Below are positions 37,776-50,042 of a stretch of DNA of 64,000 nt, in pieces (the first letter of the stretch is position 1; the number at the start of each line of letters is the position of its first letter). The notes beneath the pieces were generated by a model that saw nothing but the letters and a program-made list of their open reading frames with translations, made no database searches and had not been told where the DNA came from. The stretch comes from Pantoea rwandensis (GTDB lineage Bacteria > Pseudomonadota > Gammaproteobacteria > Enterobacterales > Enterobacteriaceae), in the NCBI RefSeq assembly GCF_000759475.1, contig NZ_CP009454.1, forward strand, positions 2,294,001-2,358,000. Reading direction: 5' to 3'. The position numbers and the translations under genes were made by a program.

Positions 37776-38111
37776 GATGCTCGGGTATCCTGATTTCTGC
37801 TGCAAAACCTCTCCGATTTCAGACGGGTTGCCTTGATGCCTGGCCTACCACCTGCGGGAGAATTCACATTGTCTTAAGTCAATAACAATGCGAATTTTAT
37901 GCCAGAGTCCCTCAGCGATTGATAGTGATTAAATTTCAAAGCTGCATGAGCCAATTTCATGAGCGGGCTCACACTCTGGATCAGGGCCGTCAGAAGGGGG
38001 GATTGATGCGGAAAAGCGAGCGGTGACGGTGGAATAGGTCAGCGACGGAAGCGAAGTGAGAGTGACGCTACGCGAGCGCGATGCGGAAGAATTTACTCAA
38101 TGAGAAATAAA
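37776..38111. promoter_or_regulatory. Control region upstream of mesXD with a possible MetR site
   Basis: No gene is supported in these 336 bases. TGAGCCAATTTCA (37947-37959) differs by one base from the MetR consensus TGAA-N5-TTCA. A dyad CATTGT...ACAATG occurs at about 37868-37890. Bases 37990-38090 are G+A-rich with repeated GCGA words on the plus strand and no evident function. Confidence 0.4.
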
Positions 38112-38138
38112 AAATCCACGCCAGGCGTGGATTTTTTT
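38112..38138. terminator. Bidirectional terminator downstream of ychF
   Basis: AATCCACGC / GCGTGGATT with a 3-base loop, flanked by A runs on the left and T runs on the right, so it works on both strands; on the minus strand it ends the ychF transcript. Confidence 0.88.
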
Positions 38139-38179
38139 GCGGTGCTTAATCCATCGGGATTAAATCATCGACGTGAAGA

Positions 38180-39271
38180 TTAGACGTTGAACAGGAAGTT
38201 CATCACGTCGCCATCTTTCACGATGTACTCTTTACCTTCTGAGCGCATCTTGCCGGCTTCTTTCGCGCCTTGCTCACCTTTGTAGGTAACAAAGTCGTCA
38301 AACGCGATGGTCTGCGCACGGATAAAGCCTTTCTCGAAGTCGGTGTGAATTTTACCGGCAGCCTGCGGCGCGGTGGCACCCACTGGGATGGTCCATGCGC
38401 GCACTTCTTTCACGCCAGCGGTGAAGTAAGTTTGCAGGTTGAGCAGGGCATAACCTGCACGGATCACGCGGTTCAGCCCCGGTTCTTCCAGACCCAACTC
38501 CGCCATGAACTCGTCACGCTCTTCGTCATCCAGCTCAGCAATGTCGGATTCAACGGCTGCGCACACTGGCACCACCACTGAACCTTCGGCTTCCGCAATC
38601 GCACGCACCTGATCGAGGTAAGGGTTATTTTCAAAACCGTCTTCGTTAACGTTGGCGATATACATGGTTGGCTTCAGGGTCAGGAAGCTCAGGTAGCGGA
38701 TGGCCGCTTTCTCGTCTGCATCCAGTTTCAGCGCGCGCAACATGCCAGCTTCGGACAGGTGCGGCAGGCACTTCTCTAATGCAGCCAGTTCAGCTTTAGC
38801 ATCTTTGTCGCCGCCTTTGGCTTTCTTCTGGCAACGCTGAATGGCACGTTCACAGGTATCCAGATCGGACAGCGCCAGTTCGGTGTTGATGACGTCAATA
38901 TCTTCCGCCGGGTTCACTTTGCCGGAAACGTGAATAATATTGTCGTTCTCGAAGCAACGCACCACGTGGCCGATAGCTTCGGTTTCACGGATGTTGGTCA
39001 GGAACTGGTTACCCAGACCTTCACCTTTGGATGCGCCTTTCACCAGACCGGCGATATCGACGAATTCCATGGTGGTCGGCACAACACGCTGCGGCTTAAC
39101 GATTTCGCTCAGCTGATCGAGGCGCAGATCGGGCATTGGCACCACACCGGTGTTAGGCTCGATGGTGCAGAACGGAAAGTTGGCTGCTTCGATACCCGCT
39201 TTGGTCAGCGCGTTGAACAGGGTGGATTTACCGACGTTCGGCAGGCCCACAATACCGCATTTAAATCCCAT
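38180..39271 (-). CDS. ychF: Redox-regulated ATPase YchF
   Basis: A 363-residue OLA1/YchF P-loop protein, the same length as in E. coli: G1 GLPNVGKST, switch region [17 protein letters not shown]3 [26 protein letters not shown] in place of the usual NKxD, and a C-terminal TGS-like domain ending [16 protein letters not shown]. It is an ATP-preferring ribosome-associated protein that dampens oxidative stress responses. It lies downstream of pth, as in E. coli. Confidence 0.97.
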   Translation of the reverse strand: MGFKCGIVGLPNVGKSTLFNALTKAGIEAANFPFCTIEPNTGVVPMPDLRLDQLSEIVKPQRVVPTTMEFVDIAGLVKGASKGEGLGNQFLTNIRETEAIGHVVRCFENDNIIHVSGKVNPAEDIDVINTELALSDLDTCERAIQRCQKKAKGGDKDAKAELAALEKCLPHLSEAGMLRALKLDADEKAAIRYLSFLTLKPTMYIANVNEDGFENNPYLDQVRAIAEAEGSVVVPVCAAVESDIAELDDEERDEFMAELGLEEPGLNRVIRAGYALLNLQTYFTAGVKEVRAWTIPVGATAPQAAGKIHTDFEKGFIRAQTIAFDDFVTYKGEQGAKEAGKMRSEGKEYIVKDGDVMNFLFNV

Positions 39272-39382
39272 GGTCTGATTACCTTTCTCACTGAGTGTGC
39301 GGCACTGGCTGGCAGCGCCGACAGATTCAAAAAATTTCGCGCATTATACACAGAATTGCCTTCTGCGGCGCGGGAATTGGCC

Positions 39383-39970
39383 TTAGCCAGCCTTGAACGC
39401 ATGCAGGCGGTTCATCGCCTTGATTTTGTCTTCTTTCAGCCACAACTCAGTACAGCGCACCGCTTCATCCACGGCATCATCAATCAGCTTTTGCTCACTG
39501 GCTGGGGGTTTACCCAGTACGAAGCCGGTGACTTTATTGCGATCGCCGGGATGGCCAATGCCAACCCGCAGGCGATGGAAATTGTTGTTATTGCCCAGTT
39601 TACTGATGATGTCTTTCAGACCGTTGTGTCCGCCGTGACCACCGCCCTGTTTAAATTTCGCGATGCCCGGAGGCAGATCCAGTTCATCGTGTGCCACTAA
39701 AATCTCTTCCGGTGCGATGCGATAAAACGTCGCCATCGCGCCCACCGCTTTGCCGCTGAGGTTCATAAAGGTAGTGGGCACCAACAGGCGCACATCTTCA
39801 CCCGCCAGTGACAGGCGCGCGGTATAGCCGAAAAATTTTGGCTCTTCTTTTAACGACTGATTATGTCTTTCGGCCAGCAAATCCACATACCAGGCACCCG
39901 CGTTATGACGCGTTGCGGCGTATTCAGCGCCGGGATTGGCCAGCCCCACAATCAGTTTAATGCTGCTCAC
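39383..39970 (-). CDS. pth: Peptidyl-tRNA hydrolase
   Basis: A 195-residue enzyme recycling peptidyl-tRNAs: [21 protein letters not shown] (Asn and catalytic His), [21 protein letters not shown] and [16 protein letters not shown] 39970 is the start: it gives SSIKLIVGL like E. coli MTIKLIVGL and has AGGA upstream; the longer open frame to 40090 has no matching residues. Confidence 0.96.
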   Translation of the reverse strand: MSSIKLIVGLANPGAEYAATRHNAGAWYVDLLAERHNQSLKEEPKFFGYTARLSLAGEDVRLLVPTTFMNLSGKAVGAMATFYRIAPEEILVAHDELDLPPGIAKFKQGGGHGGHNGLKDIISKLGNNNNFHRLRVGIGHPGDRNKVTGFVLGKPPASEQKLIDDAVDEAVRCTELWLKEDKIKAMNRLHAFKAG

Positions 39971-40229
39971 GATGTTTATCCTGTCTTGCTGCGGAAAGGG
40001 CGATAGTTTACTGCCTGCAAGCGGCGATGACAAAGGGTGCTGAGTACAGATGATACCTCTGAGTGACTTATCAATTTCTATCGAAATCAAGCCTCTGGCC
40101 GTAAAGAAATGTCAGAGATTGTGAAGGATGTGTGATCCTGTCCGCAACTTAACCTGCGGTCATTGCCTAAACTTATGACAAGTTAACCATACGTGCTGTT
40201 TTGCTTTTTCATAAGGATGGGGGTGAATC

Positions 40230-40505
40230 ATGAAACGTCAACAATGCCGCTATGTAGGTAATGGACTGATGTGTTTAGGTTTACTGACGATGGTGTTAGG
40301 CGTCGGCTATTCCATTATTAATCAGCTACCTGCGTTAAACCTGCCGCAATTCCTTGCCCATGGTGCCATGTTCAGTATCTTTGTCGGGGCACTGCTGTGG
40401 CTGGTCGGCGCGCGTGTCAGTGGACGTGAGCGTGTTGAAGACCGCTACTTCTGGTTGCGCCACTACGGTGACAAACGCTGCCGCCGCGATCACTCCTCAC
40501 ATTAA
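40230..40505 (+). CDS. ychH: YchH, stress-induced small inner-membrane protein
   Basis: A 91-residue protein (E. coli YchH 92) with two hydrophobic helices (LMCLGLLTMVLGVGYSII and FLAHGAMFSIFVGALLWLVGA) and a basic C terminus, DRYFWLRHYGDKRCRRD. The precise function is unknown; in E. coli it responds to stress and aids biofilm. It is divergent from pth, as in E. coli. Its stop overlaps the end of the convergent diguanylate cyclase gene by four bases. Confidence 0.93.
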   Translation: MKRQQCRYVGNGLMCLGLLTMVLGVGYSIINQLPALNLPQFLAHGAMFSIFVGALLWLVGARVSGRERVEDRYFWLRHYGDKRCRRDHSSH

Positions 40506-41677
40506 GAGAGAGCCGCTTCCTGCATAGGCTGTAACTGCACGAAATAACGCTCGACGCGGTTACGGCCACTGGCTTTTGCACGATACAACGCTTCATCTGC
40601 CAGCCCGAGTAAAATCGGGAAGGTGTGATCGCGATGATAAGCGGTGGCATAGCCAATACTCACCGTGTAGCAAACATCGTTAGGCTGTGAGAGCTGCGTG
40701 GCCAGTCGGATTCGCTCACACACTCGTTCCGCATCCTCGCTATTGCCCGGCAGAATCGCCGCAAACTCTTCGCCGCCCAAACGAGCAAAATGCCCCCCGG
40801 CGGGCAACAACGCTTGTACCACATGACAAAAATCAATTAATACACGATCACCTTGCAGATGGCCGTAACGATCGTTGATGCCTTTGAAATGGTCGAGATC
40901 AAACAGCACAGCGGTGTAAACCAGCGGTTGCGGACTTCGCGTGTTACGCACCACTAATCTGTCGGCTTGCTCAAACAGAGCGCGGCGATTCCAGACGCTG
41001 GTCAGGGGATCATGAAGCGAAGCTCGCTTGTGAGCTATCTGCGTGCGTTCGTTGACCATCGCCAGAATGGTAAAAGTCAGGCCAATCACAAATAGAATGG
41101 ACTCAAGAATCACATAAACCGAAAAACTGGAGCCTGCTATTGCGCCGTGCACCGGTGTGGCGATGGCGTCATCAAGGAAGATACGCGCCACGTGAAACAA
41201 CAGATGGATCCATAGCAACATCTGCGCGGGCCAAAAAGTCACTTGCAGGGCATCGCGTGATTGCCATAACAACCTTATCAGTGCGCCGGTGTAAATGATG
41301 CACAGCAGGCACAGCACTAAAACGCGTTTAGGCTGACTGGCATAAAACTGTGGGAAAGTGCAAAGAATGGCCCATAACAGTGCGCCCGCTAACCAGCTGA
41401 AGCCTAAGGGTTTATTGCAGAAAGCACGAAAAGCATTGAGCAGATTGCCGTAGGCCAGCAGCATCACCACGTTGCCAACAGCAATGGGGAGAAAAACAAA
41501 GCCAGCACTGCGCAGACTGCTGAGGAAGACCGCCATCAAGGTTAACGTGAGCGCCAGCGTGGTGAACCCCAGCACGCGATCGTACTGTGCACCTACCCAG
41601 GCGAACACCAAAATAATGCTCAAAAACCCCAGCACATAGAGCTCGCAAACAAACAGCGTGTAGATGTCGAGAGTCAT
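40502..41677 (-). CDS. Membrane diguanylate cyclase (GGDEF domain)
   Basis: A 391-residue protein with five to seven N-terminal hydrophobic helices (about 1-215) and a C-terminal GGDEF domain with active-site GGEEF (HFARLGGEEFAAILPG), DLDHFKGINDRYGH and DEALYRAKASGRNRV. It should make c-di-GMP at the inner membrane. The position five residues before GGEEF has no RxxD, so allosteric product inhibition through the usual I-site is not expected. ATG 41677 is chosen over TTG 41695. It stands alone between ychH and prs, and is not in the E. coli order. Confidence 0.9.
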   Translation of the reverse strand: MTLDIYTLFVCELYVLGFLSIILVFAWVGAQYDRVLGFTTLALTLTLMAVFLSSLRSAGFVFLPIAVGNVVMLLAYGNLLNAFRAFCNKPLGFSWLAGALLWAILCTFPQFYASQPKRVLVLCLLCIIYTGALIRLLWQSRDALQVTFWPAQMLLWIHLLFHVARIFLDDAIATPVHGAIAGSSFSVYVILESILFVIGLTFTILAMVNERTQIAHKRASLHDPLTSVWNRRALFEQADRLVVRNTRSPQPLVYTAVLFDLDHFKGINDRYGHLQGDRVLIDFCHVVQALLPAGGHFARLGGEEFAAILPGNSEDAERVCERIRLATQLSQPNDVCYTVSIGYATAYHRDHTFPILLGLADEALYRAKASGRNRVERYFVQLQPMQEAALS

Positions 41678-41862
41678 AGTGGTCGGAGTTCTCAAAAAAA
41701 AGTGTGGAGAAAAATACCACTAATCAATGGCCCGCTAAAGCGAAGCATCGCATGTCGTTTGAAAAGAGTGTAAGGCAGGGAGAATAGCGAGTTTTAACGA
41801 AATTTATCGCGAAAATATCTGCGCTGAAAGCGGCTTAATCGGTAAATGAAGCGGATTATCAG

Positions 41863-41890
41863 AAATAAAAACCGGGCGCGAGGCCCGGTT
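41863..41890 (-). terminator. Intrinsic terminator of the lolB-ispE-prs transcript
   Basis: On the minus strand AACCGGGC / GCCCGGTT with a 5-base loop is followed by TTTTATTT. It lies 13 bases after the prs stop. Confidence 0.85.
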
Positions 41891-41902
41891 TCATGCAATG
41901 TA

Positions 41903-42926
<1,024 letters not shown>

Positions 42927-42987
42927 ACGGGTGTGTTAATGCGTCACGTGCAGTGCCTGGAACAGGGTGGCACTGTCACGCAAACGC

Positions 42988-43845
42988 TTAGAGCCCGGAA
43001 AGGGTACGTTGCAACGGCGAGTGATTAAGCCCGCGAGCCACAAATCCGTTAATCCATTTCGGGGCAAGCTCCAGCACCTGACGAGCAGCGGACTCGGTGT
43101 TAAATTCAGCAAACACACAAGCTCCCGTCCCGGTCAGGCGCGACGGCGCGTATTCTAGCAGCCAGGAAAGCAGCGCATCAACCTCGCGAAAACGTTTTCT
43201 TGCCACAGCTTCACAATCATTGTGAAAAGGACGCTGTAACAGTTCATCTAATGTGCGTATCGGTGAATTGCGCGTCAAGTCAGGATCGCGAAAGATATCC
43301 GGCGTGCCGATGCTTATGCCAGGATGCGCCACCAGATACCATTTTTCTTCCGGTTCAGCAGGCTGAATCTCTTCGCCAACCCCTTCGGCAAAGGCGGCAT
43401 GACCGCGCACGAACACCGGAACATCGGCACCGAGCTTGACGCCAAGCGTGGCTAACTCATCCACGCTAAGCTCGGTTTGCCACAAATGGTTGAGCGCCAC
43501 CAGCACGGTCGCGGCATCAGAAGAACCTCCACCGAGACCGCCACCCATCGGCAGGCGTTTCTCAAGCGCAATTTGCGCACCCGCGTTTTCGGGCAGCGTA
43601 CCGCGAACGGCCGCTGCCTGTTTTAACATCCGCGCCGCCCGCACGATCAGGTTCTCGTCGTCGGCAACGCCCGCCAGAGGCGTCAACAGCGTAATGTTCC
43701 CGCTGCTATCAGGCGTGATTTCCAGCGTGTCGCCGTGATCAAGAAACTGAAACAGCGTTTGCAGATTGTGGTAGCCGTCAGCACGACGGCCGGTAATGTA
43801 GAGAAACAGGTTCAGTTTTGCCGGAGCAGGCCAGGTGGTGATCAT
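42988..43845 (-). CDS. ispE: 4-diphosphocytidyl-2-C-methyl-D-erythritol kinase
   Basis: A 285-residue GHMP kinase of the MEP isoprenoid pathway: [30 protein letters not shown], the ATP loop [18 protein letters not shown] and [12 protein letters not shown]. It phosphorylates CDP-methylerythritol in the cytoplasm. It overlaps the lolB stop by four bases and precedes prs, as in E. coli. Confidence 0.97.
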   Translation of the reverse strand: MITTWPAPAKLNLFLYITGRRADGYHNLQTLFQFLDHGDTLEITPDSSGNITLLTPLAGVADDENLIVRAARMLKQAAAVRGTLPENAGAQIALEKRLPMGGGLGGGSSDAATVLVALNHLWQTELSVDELATLGVKLGADVPVFVRGHAAFAEGVGEEIQPAEPEEKWYLVAHPGISIGTPDIFRDPDLTRNSPIRTLDELLQRPFHNDCEAVARKRFREVDALLSWLLEYAPSRLTGTGACVFAEFNTESAARQVLELAPKWINGFVARGLNHSPLQRTLSGL

Positions 43846-44465
43846 TGCGTGGTCCAGCTATCCATACGCAGTTTGATACGCTGACCACCTTCGGTCAGTT
43901 CCAGGTTGGCCGGCAGCGGTGGATTGACCTTGCTGTCGTAATCAGAGATGTTCACTTTCCACTGCTGGCCATTACGACTGTAATTCACACTCTGCAACTG
44001 ATAGCTGCTGTTGAGCTGATAATCCGTGGCATCACCCGGCAGACCCATCATCCACTGACGCAGATTCGCGAGTGGGATATCCATGCCGGTCAACTGTGAA
44101 ATCATCTTCTCAGCGTCATTGCTCACATAGCGCTTGCCTTTGTTATCGACGATTTGCACCACCGAACCCTGCGCATCAAGTTGCAACTCGGTGCTGCCAA
44201 GCGGATTGGTTAACAACAGACGATAGCGATCGGCGGCAGTTTGCTGCCAGTTAAAGCGCGCATAGACTTTTTGCTTGTCAGAGAGATAAGCAAAGGCGCC
44301 ACGCGTTTGATATTGGGTGATTTTCTCAACGGCTTGTTGATGCTGCTGCCATTGCGGTGAGGTGGTGCTGGGGCCAGGACCTTGTGGTTTGTTGATGCTA
44401 CAAGCAGCCAGCAATACGCTGGCAAGGGGCAAAAGGCGCAACAGCTTGCGCGGGGGCAAATGCAT
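43842..44465 (-). CDS. lolB: Outer-membrane lipoprotein receptor LolB
   Basis: A 207-residue lipoprotein, the same length as in E. coli: signal peptide with lipobox LLAAC, then [35 protein letters not shown] and [13 protein letters not shown]. It receives lipoproteins from LolA and inserts them in the outer membrane. ATG 44465 is preferred over GTG 44468. It is divergent from hemA. Confidence 0.96.
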   Translation of the reverse strand: MHLPPRKLLRLLPLASVLLAACSINKPQGPGPSTTSPQWQQHQQAVEKITQYQTRGAFAYLSDKQKVYARFNWQQTAADRYRLLLTNPLGSTELQLDAQGSVVQIVDNKGKRYVSNDAEKMISQLTGMDIPLANLRQWMMGLPGDATDYQLNSSYQLQSVNYSRNGQQWKVNISDYDSKVNPPLPANLELTEGGQRIKLRMDSWTTQ

Positions 44466-44682
44466 CACGTGGTCGTCTCCTCAGACACGTTTTTACTTCG
44501 TAACCGATAACGCTAACCATCCAATACTATGCCGTCAATGCCGATGTAAGGATAATTGCGCACGATCAGTTTAATCTTATTACAGTCATAGCCTTTGTAT
44601 GGCTTTTCTTGATCTGTGGCATCTTGTAGAATGCGCTTCACAAAGCCCTGACAAATATTGGGACATCCCAACCCGAATCACC

Positions 44683-45939
44683 ATGACGCTGCTTGCTCTC
44701 GGAATCAACCACAAAACCGCACCTGTTGCGCTGCGCGAACGCGTTGCGTTTCTGCCAGACACGCTGGATCAGGCTCTGAACAGCCTGCTATCTCAGCCGA
44801 TGGTTCAGAGTGGTGTGGTGCTCTCAACCTGTAATCGTACTGAACTCTATCTCAGCGTAGAGCAGCAGACAGATTTGCAGGAGAGGCTGGTGCGCTGGTT
44901 GTGCGAGTATCACGATCTGCGTGAAGAGGATGTCCGCGCCAGCCTTTACTGGCATCAGGACAACGCCGCCGTCAGCCATCTGATGCGCGTGGCCAGCGGT
45001 CTGGATTCGCTGGTATTGGGCGAACCGCAAATTCTCGGCCAGGTGAAAAAGGCCCATGCTGATTCTTCGCGTGACCATGCGCTAAGCAGCGAGCTGGAAC
45101 GCATGTTCCAGAAAACCTTCTCCGTCGCCAAACGTGTTCGCACCGAAACTGAAATCGGTGCCAGCGCGGTCTCTGTCGCCTTCGCCGCCTGTTCTCTGGC
45201 GCGTCAAATCTTCGAATCACTCAGCACGGTAAATGTGTTGCTGGTGGGCGCCGGGGAAACCATCGAGTTAGTGGCGCGTCATCTGCGTGAACATAAAGTG
45301 CAGAAGTTGATGATCGCCAACCGCACGCGCGAGCGTGCACAGTTGCTGGCCGATGAAGTGGGCGCCGAAGTGATTGGGTTGGGCGATATTGAAACGCGCC
45401 TCGCCGATGCGGATATCATTATTTCTTCTACCGCCAGCCCGCTGCCGATTATTGGCAAAGGCATGGTGGAGCGCGCGTTGAAAGCACGTCGCAACCAGCC
45501 GATGTTGCTGGTGGATATCGCCGTACCACGTGATGTCGAACCTGAAGTGGGCAAGCTGGCGAACGCCTATTTGTATAGCGTCGATGATCTGCAAGCGATC
45601 ATCGAGCAGAATATGGCACAACGCAAAGCCGCTGCCGTCCAGGCCGAAAGCATTGTTGTACAGGAAAGTGGCGAATTTATGGCGTGGCTGCGTGCGCAAA
45701 GCGCGGGCGACACCATTCGCGAATATCGCTCACAGGCTGACGACGTGCGTGCCGAGTTGCAGGAGCGTGCGATTGCCGCGCTACGTCAGGGCGCGGATGC
45801 CGAGAAAGTCTTGCAAGAGTTAGCGCATAAGCTGACCAACCGTCTTATTCATGCACCAACCAAATCACTGCAGCAGGCCGCGCGCGATGGCGACAGCGAA
45901 CGCCTGCAGATCTTACGTGACAGCCTCGGTTTAGAGTAA
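44683..45939 (+). CDS. hemA: Glutamyl-tRNA reductase
   Basis: A 418-residue enzyme, as in E. coli: [20 protein letters not shown], catalytic Cys in [25 protein letters not shown] and the NADPH fold [16 protein letters not shown]. First committed step of heme synthesis from Glu-tRNA. ATG 44683 gives the E. coli N terminus; the open frame to 44599 is not used. The N-terminal Lys/Leu degron region (TLLALGIN) is present. Confidence 0.97.
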   Translation: MTLLALGINHKTAPVALRERVAFLPDTLDQALNSLLSQPMVQSGVVLSTCNRTELYLSVEQQTDLQERLVRWLCEYHDLREEDVRASLYWHQDNAAVSHLMRVASGLDSLVLGEPQILGQVKKAHADSSRDHALSSELERMFQKTFSVAKRVRTETEIGASAVSVAFAACSLARQIFESLSTVNVLLVGAGETIELVARHLREHKVQKLMIANRTRERAQLLADEVGAEVIGLGDIETRLADADIIISSTASPLPIIGKGMVERALKARRNQPMLLVDIAVPRDVEPEVGKLANAYLYSVDDLQAIIEQNMAQRKAAAVQAESIVVQESGEFMAWLRAQSAGDTIREYRSQADDVRAELQERAIAALRQGADAEKVLQELAHKLTNRLIHAPTKSLQQAARDGDSERLQILRDSLGLE

Positions 45940-45980
45940 TCTGATCTGTCACGACCTATCACTGGGATACCCTCTATTAC

Positions 45981-47063
45981 ATGAAGAGCTCTATTGTTGC
46001 CAAGCTGGAAGCCCTCCAGGAACGCCACGAAGAAGTCGAAGCGTTGCTGGGCGATGCCGGCGTCATTGGCGATCAGGAACGTTTTCGCGCGTTATCACGC
46101 GAATATGCACAGTTGACCGATGTGACCCGTTGCTTCCGCGACTGGCAGCAGGTGCAGGAAGATATCGAAACGGCTGAAATGATGCTCGACGATCCTGAAA
46201 TGCGCGAAATGGCTAACGAAGAGTTAAAAATCTCGCGTGAAAAGCGTGAAGGTCTGGAGCAGCAGCTTCAGGTGCTGCTGCTGCCGAAAGATCCTGACGA
46301 TGAACGTTCCTGCTTTGTTGAAGTGCGCGCCGGAACAGGCGGTGACGAAGCCGCGATTTTCGCGGGCGATCTGTTCCGTATGTACAGCCGTTATGCTGAA
46401 GCACGCCGCTGGCAGGTTGAGATCATCAGCGCCAACGAAGGTGAGCACGGCGGCTATAAAGAGGTAATCGCACGTATTCATGGAGAAGGCGCTTATGGTC
46501 GCCTGAAGTTTGAATCCGGCGGTCATCGCGTTCAGCGTGTACCGGAAACCGAATCACAGGGCCGTATTCATACCTCTGCCTGTACCGTGGCGGTGATGCC
46601 GGAATTGCCTGAAGCAGAAATGCCAGAAATCAACGCGGGCGATCTGAAAATCGATACTTTCCGCTCTTCAGGGGCTGGTGGTCAGCACGTTAACACCACC
46701 GACTCGGCGATTCGTATTACCCACTTACCCACTGGTATTGTGGTGGAGTGCCAGGACGAACGTTCACAGCACAAAAACAAGGCCAAAGCACTGGCGGTGT
46801 TGGGTGCGCGTATTCATGCCGCCGAAACCGCTAAGCGTAATGCGGCAGAAGCCTCAACCCGCCGTAACCTGTTAGGCAGTGGCGATCGTTCCGACCGCAA
46901 CCGCACTTACAACTTCCCGCAGGGACGAGTGACCGATCACCGCATTAACCTGACGCTATACCGCCTGGATGAAACCATGGAAGGCAAGCTGGATACGCTG
47001 ATTGAGCCGATTGTGCAGGAGTATCAGGCCGATCAGCTGGCCGCGCTGGCTGGACAGGATTGA
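45981..47063 (+). CDS. prfA: Peptide chain release factor 1
   Basis: A 360-residue RF1 recognising UAA and UAG. The GGQ peptidyl-transfer motif is in [15 protein letters not shown]. The codon-recognition tripeptide is PET (in [16 protein letters not shown]) where E. coli has PAT, still within the PxT pattern. It is methylated on the GGQ Gln by PrmC, the next gene. Lies 41 bases after hemA. Confidence 0.97.
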   Translation: MKSSIVAKLEALQERHEEVEALLGDAGVIGDQERFRALSREYAQLTDVTRCFRDWQQVQEDIETAEMMLDDPEMREMANEELKISREKREGLEQQLQVLLLPKDPDDERSCFVEVRAGTGGDEAAIFAGDLFRMYSRYAEARRWQVEIISANEGEHGGYKEVIARIHGEGAYGRLKFESGGHRVQRVPETESQGRIHTSACTVAVMPELPEAEMPEINAGDLKIDTFRSSGAGGQHVNTTDSAIRITHLPTGIVVECQDERSQHKNKAKALAVLGARIHAAETAKRNAAEASTRRNLLGSGDRSDRNRTYNFPQGRVTDHRINLTLYRLDETMEGKLDTLIEPIVQEYQADQLAALAGQD

Positions 47064-47932
47064 TGATGATTCGCCACTGGCTCAAGCACGCAGTGGTCGC
47101 GCTCTGTGGCGGAGACAGCCCGAAACGGGATGCGGAGATTTTGCTGGGGTTCGTAACGGGAAAATCGCGCAGTTGGCTGGTGGCGTTTGACGATCACGAA
47201 CTGGACGCCTCCCAGCTTGCCCAGCTCGATGCGCTTCTGGCGCGTCGGTTAAACGGCGAACCAATTGCGCATTTGGTGGGTGAACGTGAGTTTTGGTCGC
47301 TGCCGCTGCGCGTTAATGATGCCACCTTGATTCCACGACCGGACACCGAAGTGCTGGTGGAGCAGGCGCTACTGCGCATACCTGCAACCGCATCCTCCTT
47401 ACTCGATCTTGGCACCGGCACGGGTGCTATCGCGTTAGCGCTGGCGAGCGAACGTCCTGACTGCCAGGTGCTTGGCTGTGATCGAATCCCACCTGCTGTA
47501 ACGTTAGCCGAAGAGAACGCTCAGCGGCTGCACATCAGCAATGCACGTTTCCTGCTTAGCCACTGGTTTAATGACATTCCCGCTCAGCGTTTCGATGTCA
47601 TCGTCAGTAATCCTCCTTATATCGACGCCGCCGATGAACATCTGCAGCAGGGAGATGTGCGCTTTGAACCGCTCAGCGCACTGGTCGCCGACGAGGCCGG
47701 GCTGGCCGATTTACGTTTGATTATTCACCTTGCGCCGCAGTGGTTGCAGCCTGGCGGCTGGCTGTTGCTGGAGCACGGCTGGCAGCAGGATAAAGCGGTG
47801 CGCGAGATCATGACGCAGCACGGCTACCAGCAGGTCAGCAGCATTAACGATTATGGCGGCAATCCGCGCGTCACACTTGGGCAATTTTTTGATTTGAGGA
47901 AGCACCATGGCAAGCTGGTATCCGCTGGTTAA
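47063..47932 (+). CDS. prmC: Release factor glutamine N5-methyltransferase PrmC
   Basis: A 289-residue SAM enzyme: RRLNGEPIAHLVGEREFWSL, LIPRPDTEVLVEQAL, SAM motif LDLGTGTGAIALALASERPD and catalytic NPPY in VIVSNPPYIDA. It methylates Gln of the GGQ motif of RF1/RF2. The start overlaps the prfA stop (ATG 47063 or 47066). The C terminus runs about 12 residues past the E. coli end and overlaps sirB2 by 26 bases. Confidence 0.95.
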   Translation: MMIRHWLKHAVVALCGGDSPKRDAEILLGFVTGKSRSWLVAFDDHELDASQLAQLDALLARRLNGEPIAHLVGEREFWSLPLRVNDATLIPRPDTEVLVEQALLRIPATASSLLDLGTGTGAIALALASERPDCQVLGCDRIPPAVTLAEENAQRLHISNARFLLSHWFNDIPAQRFDVIVSNPPYIDAADEHLQQGDVRFEPLSALVADEAGLADLRLIIHLAPQWLQPGGWLLLEHGWQQDKAVREIMTQHGYQQVSSINDYGGNPRVTLGQFFDLRKHHGKLVSAG

Positions 47933-48305
47933 ACATTTTCACCTGCTGACGGTAGCGTTGACGATCAGCTTGTTTCTGCTGCGCTTTTACTGGTTAACCA
48001 CCGGCTCAGCGATGCTTCAGCGCCGCTGGGTACGCATTGCGCCGCATATTAATGACACCTTTTTACTGCTCAGTGGCGTGTGGCTGGTGGTGATCACACA
48101 CTTTTATCCGTTCTCACCACAAGGAAGCTGGCTGACGGAGAAGCTGTTAGGGGTTATTATCTACATCGCCTTAGGTTCCGTGGCATTGAGCCGTCGCCCA
48201 CGCAAGATGGGGACACGTTGGATCGCTTGTCTGATTGCAATCGTAGCACTGCTGTTTGTGATTAAGCTGGCGATGACCAAAATGCCGTTATTGGGGATAG
48301 TATGA
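47907..48305 (+). CDS. sirB2: SirB2 family membrane protein
   Basis: A 132-residue protein with four hydrophobic helices, matching SirB2 (YchQ): WYPLVKHFHLLTVALTISLFLLRFYW, HINDTFLLLSGVWLVV. GAGGAAGC precedes the ATG. The biochemical role is unknown. It is embedded in the prfA-prmC-sirB2-sirB1-kdsA operon, as in E. coli, overlapping both neighbours. Confidence 0.93.
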   Translation: MASWYPLVKHFHLLTVALTISLFLLRFYWLTTGSAMLQRRWVRIAPHINDTFLLLSGVWLVVITHFYPFSPQGSWLTEKLLGVIIYIALGSVALSRRPRKMGTRWIACLIAIVALLFVIKLAMTKMPLLGIV

Positions 48306-49111
48306 CCTCGCCAGAGCTAGTTGATTACAGTGAAACACCGTTGAGTGAAGCGGTGATTGGCGCAACCTGCGCCATACGCAATGATTTTTCTGCGCCATCC
48401 GTTCAGCAACAGCTGGCGGCATTAGTTGAAGAAGCACGGGAATACGTCAGCAGCGAACAGGATGCCGACTTGCAACTGGGCAAGCTGCTTGAATTGTTTT
48501 ATCGCCAGTGGGGCTTTGGTGGCGCCAGCGGCGTCTACAATTTGTCCGATGCGCTGTGGATCGATAAAGTGCTGAAGAGCCGACAGGGCACCGCCGTATC
48601 GCTGGGGGTGATTCTGTTACACATCGCCGACGAACTGGAGCTGCCGCTGATCCCGGTGATTTTCCCTACCCAGTTGATTCTGCGTGCAGACTGGCTGGAC
48701 GGTGAAATGTGGTTGATCAACCCTTTCAACGGCGAAACGCTGGATACACATACGCTGGAAGTGTGGCTGAAGGGCAATATCAGCCCGACCGCGAAGCTCT
48801 ACAATGATGATCTGGATGAAGCCAAAACCATCAACGTGATGCGTAAAATGCTGGATACGTTGAAAGCGGCGCTGATGGAAGAGAAGCAGATGGAACTGGC
48901 GCTCAACGTCAGCCAGGTACTGCTGCAGATTGATCCCGATGACCCGTATGAAATCCGCGATCGGGGGTTAATCTACGCTCAGCTTGAGTGTGAACATATC
49001 GCACTGACCGATTTGACCTACTTCGTTGAACAGTGTCCAGAAGACCCGGTCAGCGAAATGATTAAAGTGCAGATTCACGCAATTGAACAGAAACAGGTGA
49101 CGCTGCACTAA
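48302..49111 (+). CDS. sirB1: SirB1 family protein (YchA), transglutaminase-like/TPR
   Basis: A 269-residue protein: N-terminal transglutaminase-like fold (KLLELFYRQWGFGGASGVYN, GTAVSLGVILLHIADELELPL, WLINPFNGE) and a C-terminal TPR-like helical pair (ALNVSQVLLQIDPDDPYEIRDRGLIYAQ). Matches E. coli YchA/SirB1. Role not settled. Overlaps sirB2 by four bases. Confidence 0.94.
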   Translation: MTSPELVDYSETPLSEAVIGATCAIRNDFSAPSVQQQLAALVEEAREYVSSEQDADLQLGKLLELFYRQWGFGGASGVYNLSDALWIDKVLKSRQGTAVSLGVILLHIADELELPLIPVIFPTQLILRADWLDGEMWLINPFNGETLDTHTLEVWLKGNISPTAKLYNDDLDEAKTINVMRKMLDTLKAALMEEKQMELALNVSQVLLQIDPDDPYEIRDRGLIYAQLECEHIALTDLTYFVEQCPEDPVSEMIKVQIHAIEQKQVTLH

Positions 49112-49129
49112 GCGTCATCTCGACAATAA

Positions 49130-49993
<864 letters not shown>

Positions 49994-50042
49994 TTGCGCT
50001 ATCCAGATGTAAGAAAGGCGCCGATGGGCTAATGCTTGTCAG

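Noticed and set aside
37990-38095. G+A-rich stretch as a gene or structured RNA
   Set aside because: No start with ribosome site, no stable long hairpin and no resemblance to an RNA family; left as unexplained intergenic DNA.
40110-40140. CRP site upstream of ychH
   Set aside because: TGTGA-like words are present but in direct rather than inverted arrangement, so no proper TGTGA-N6-TCACA palindrome.
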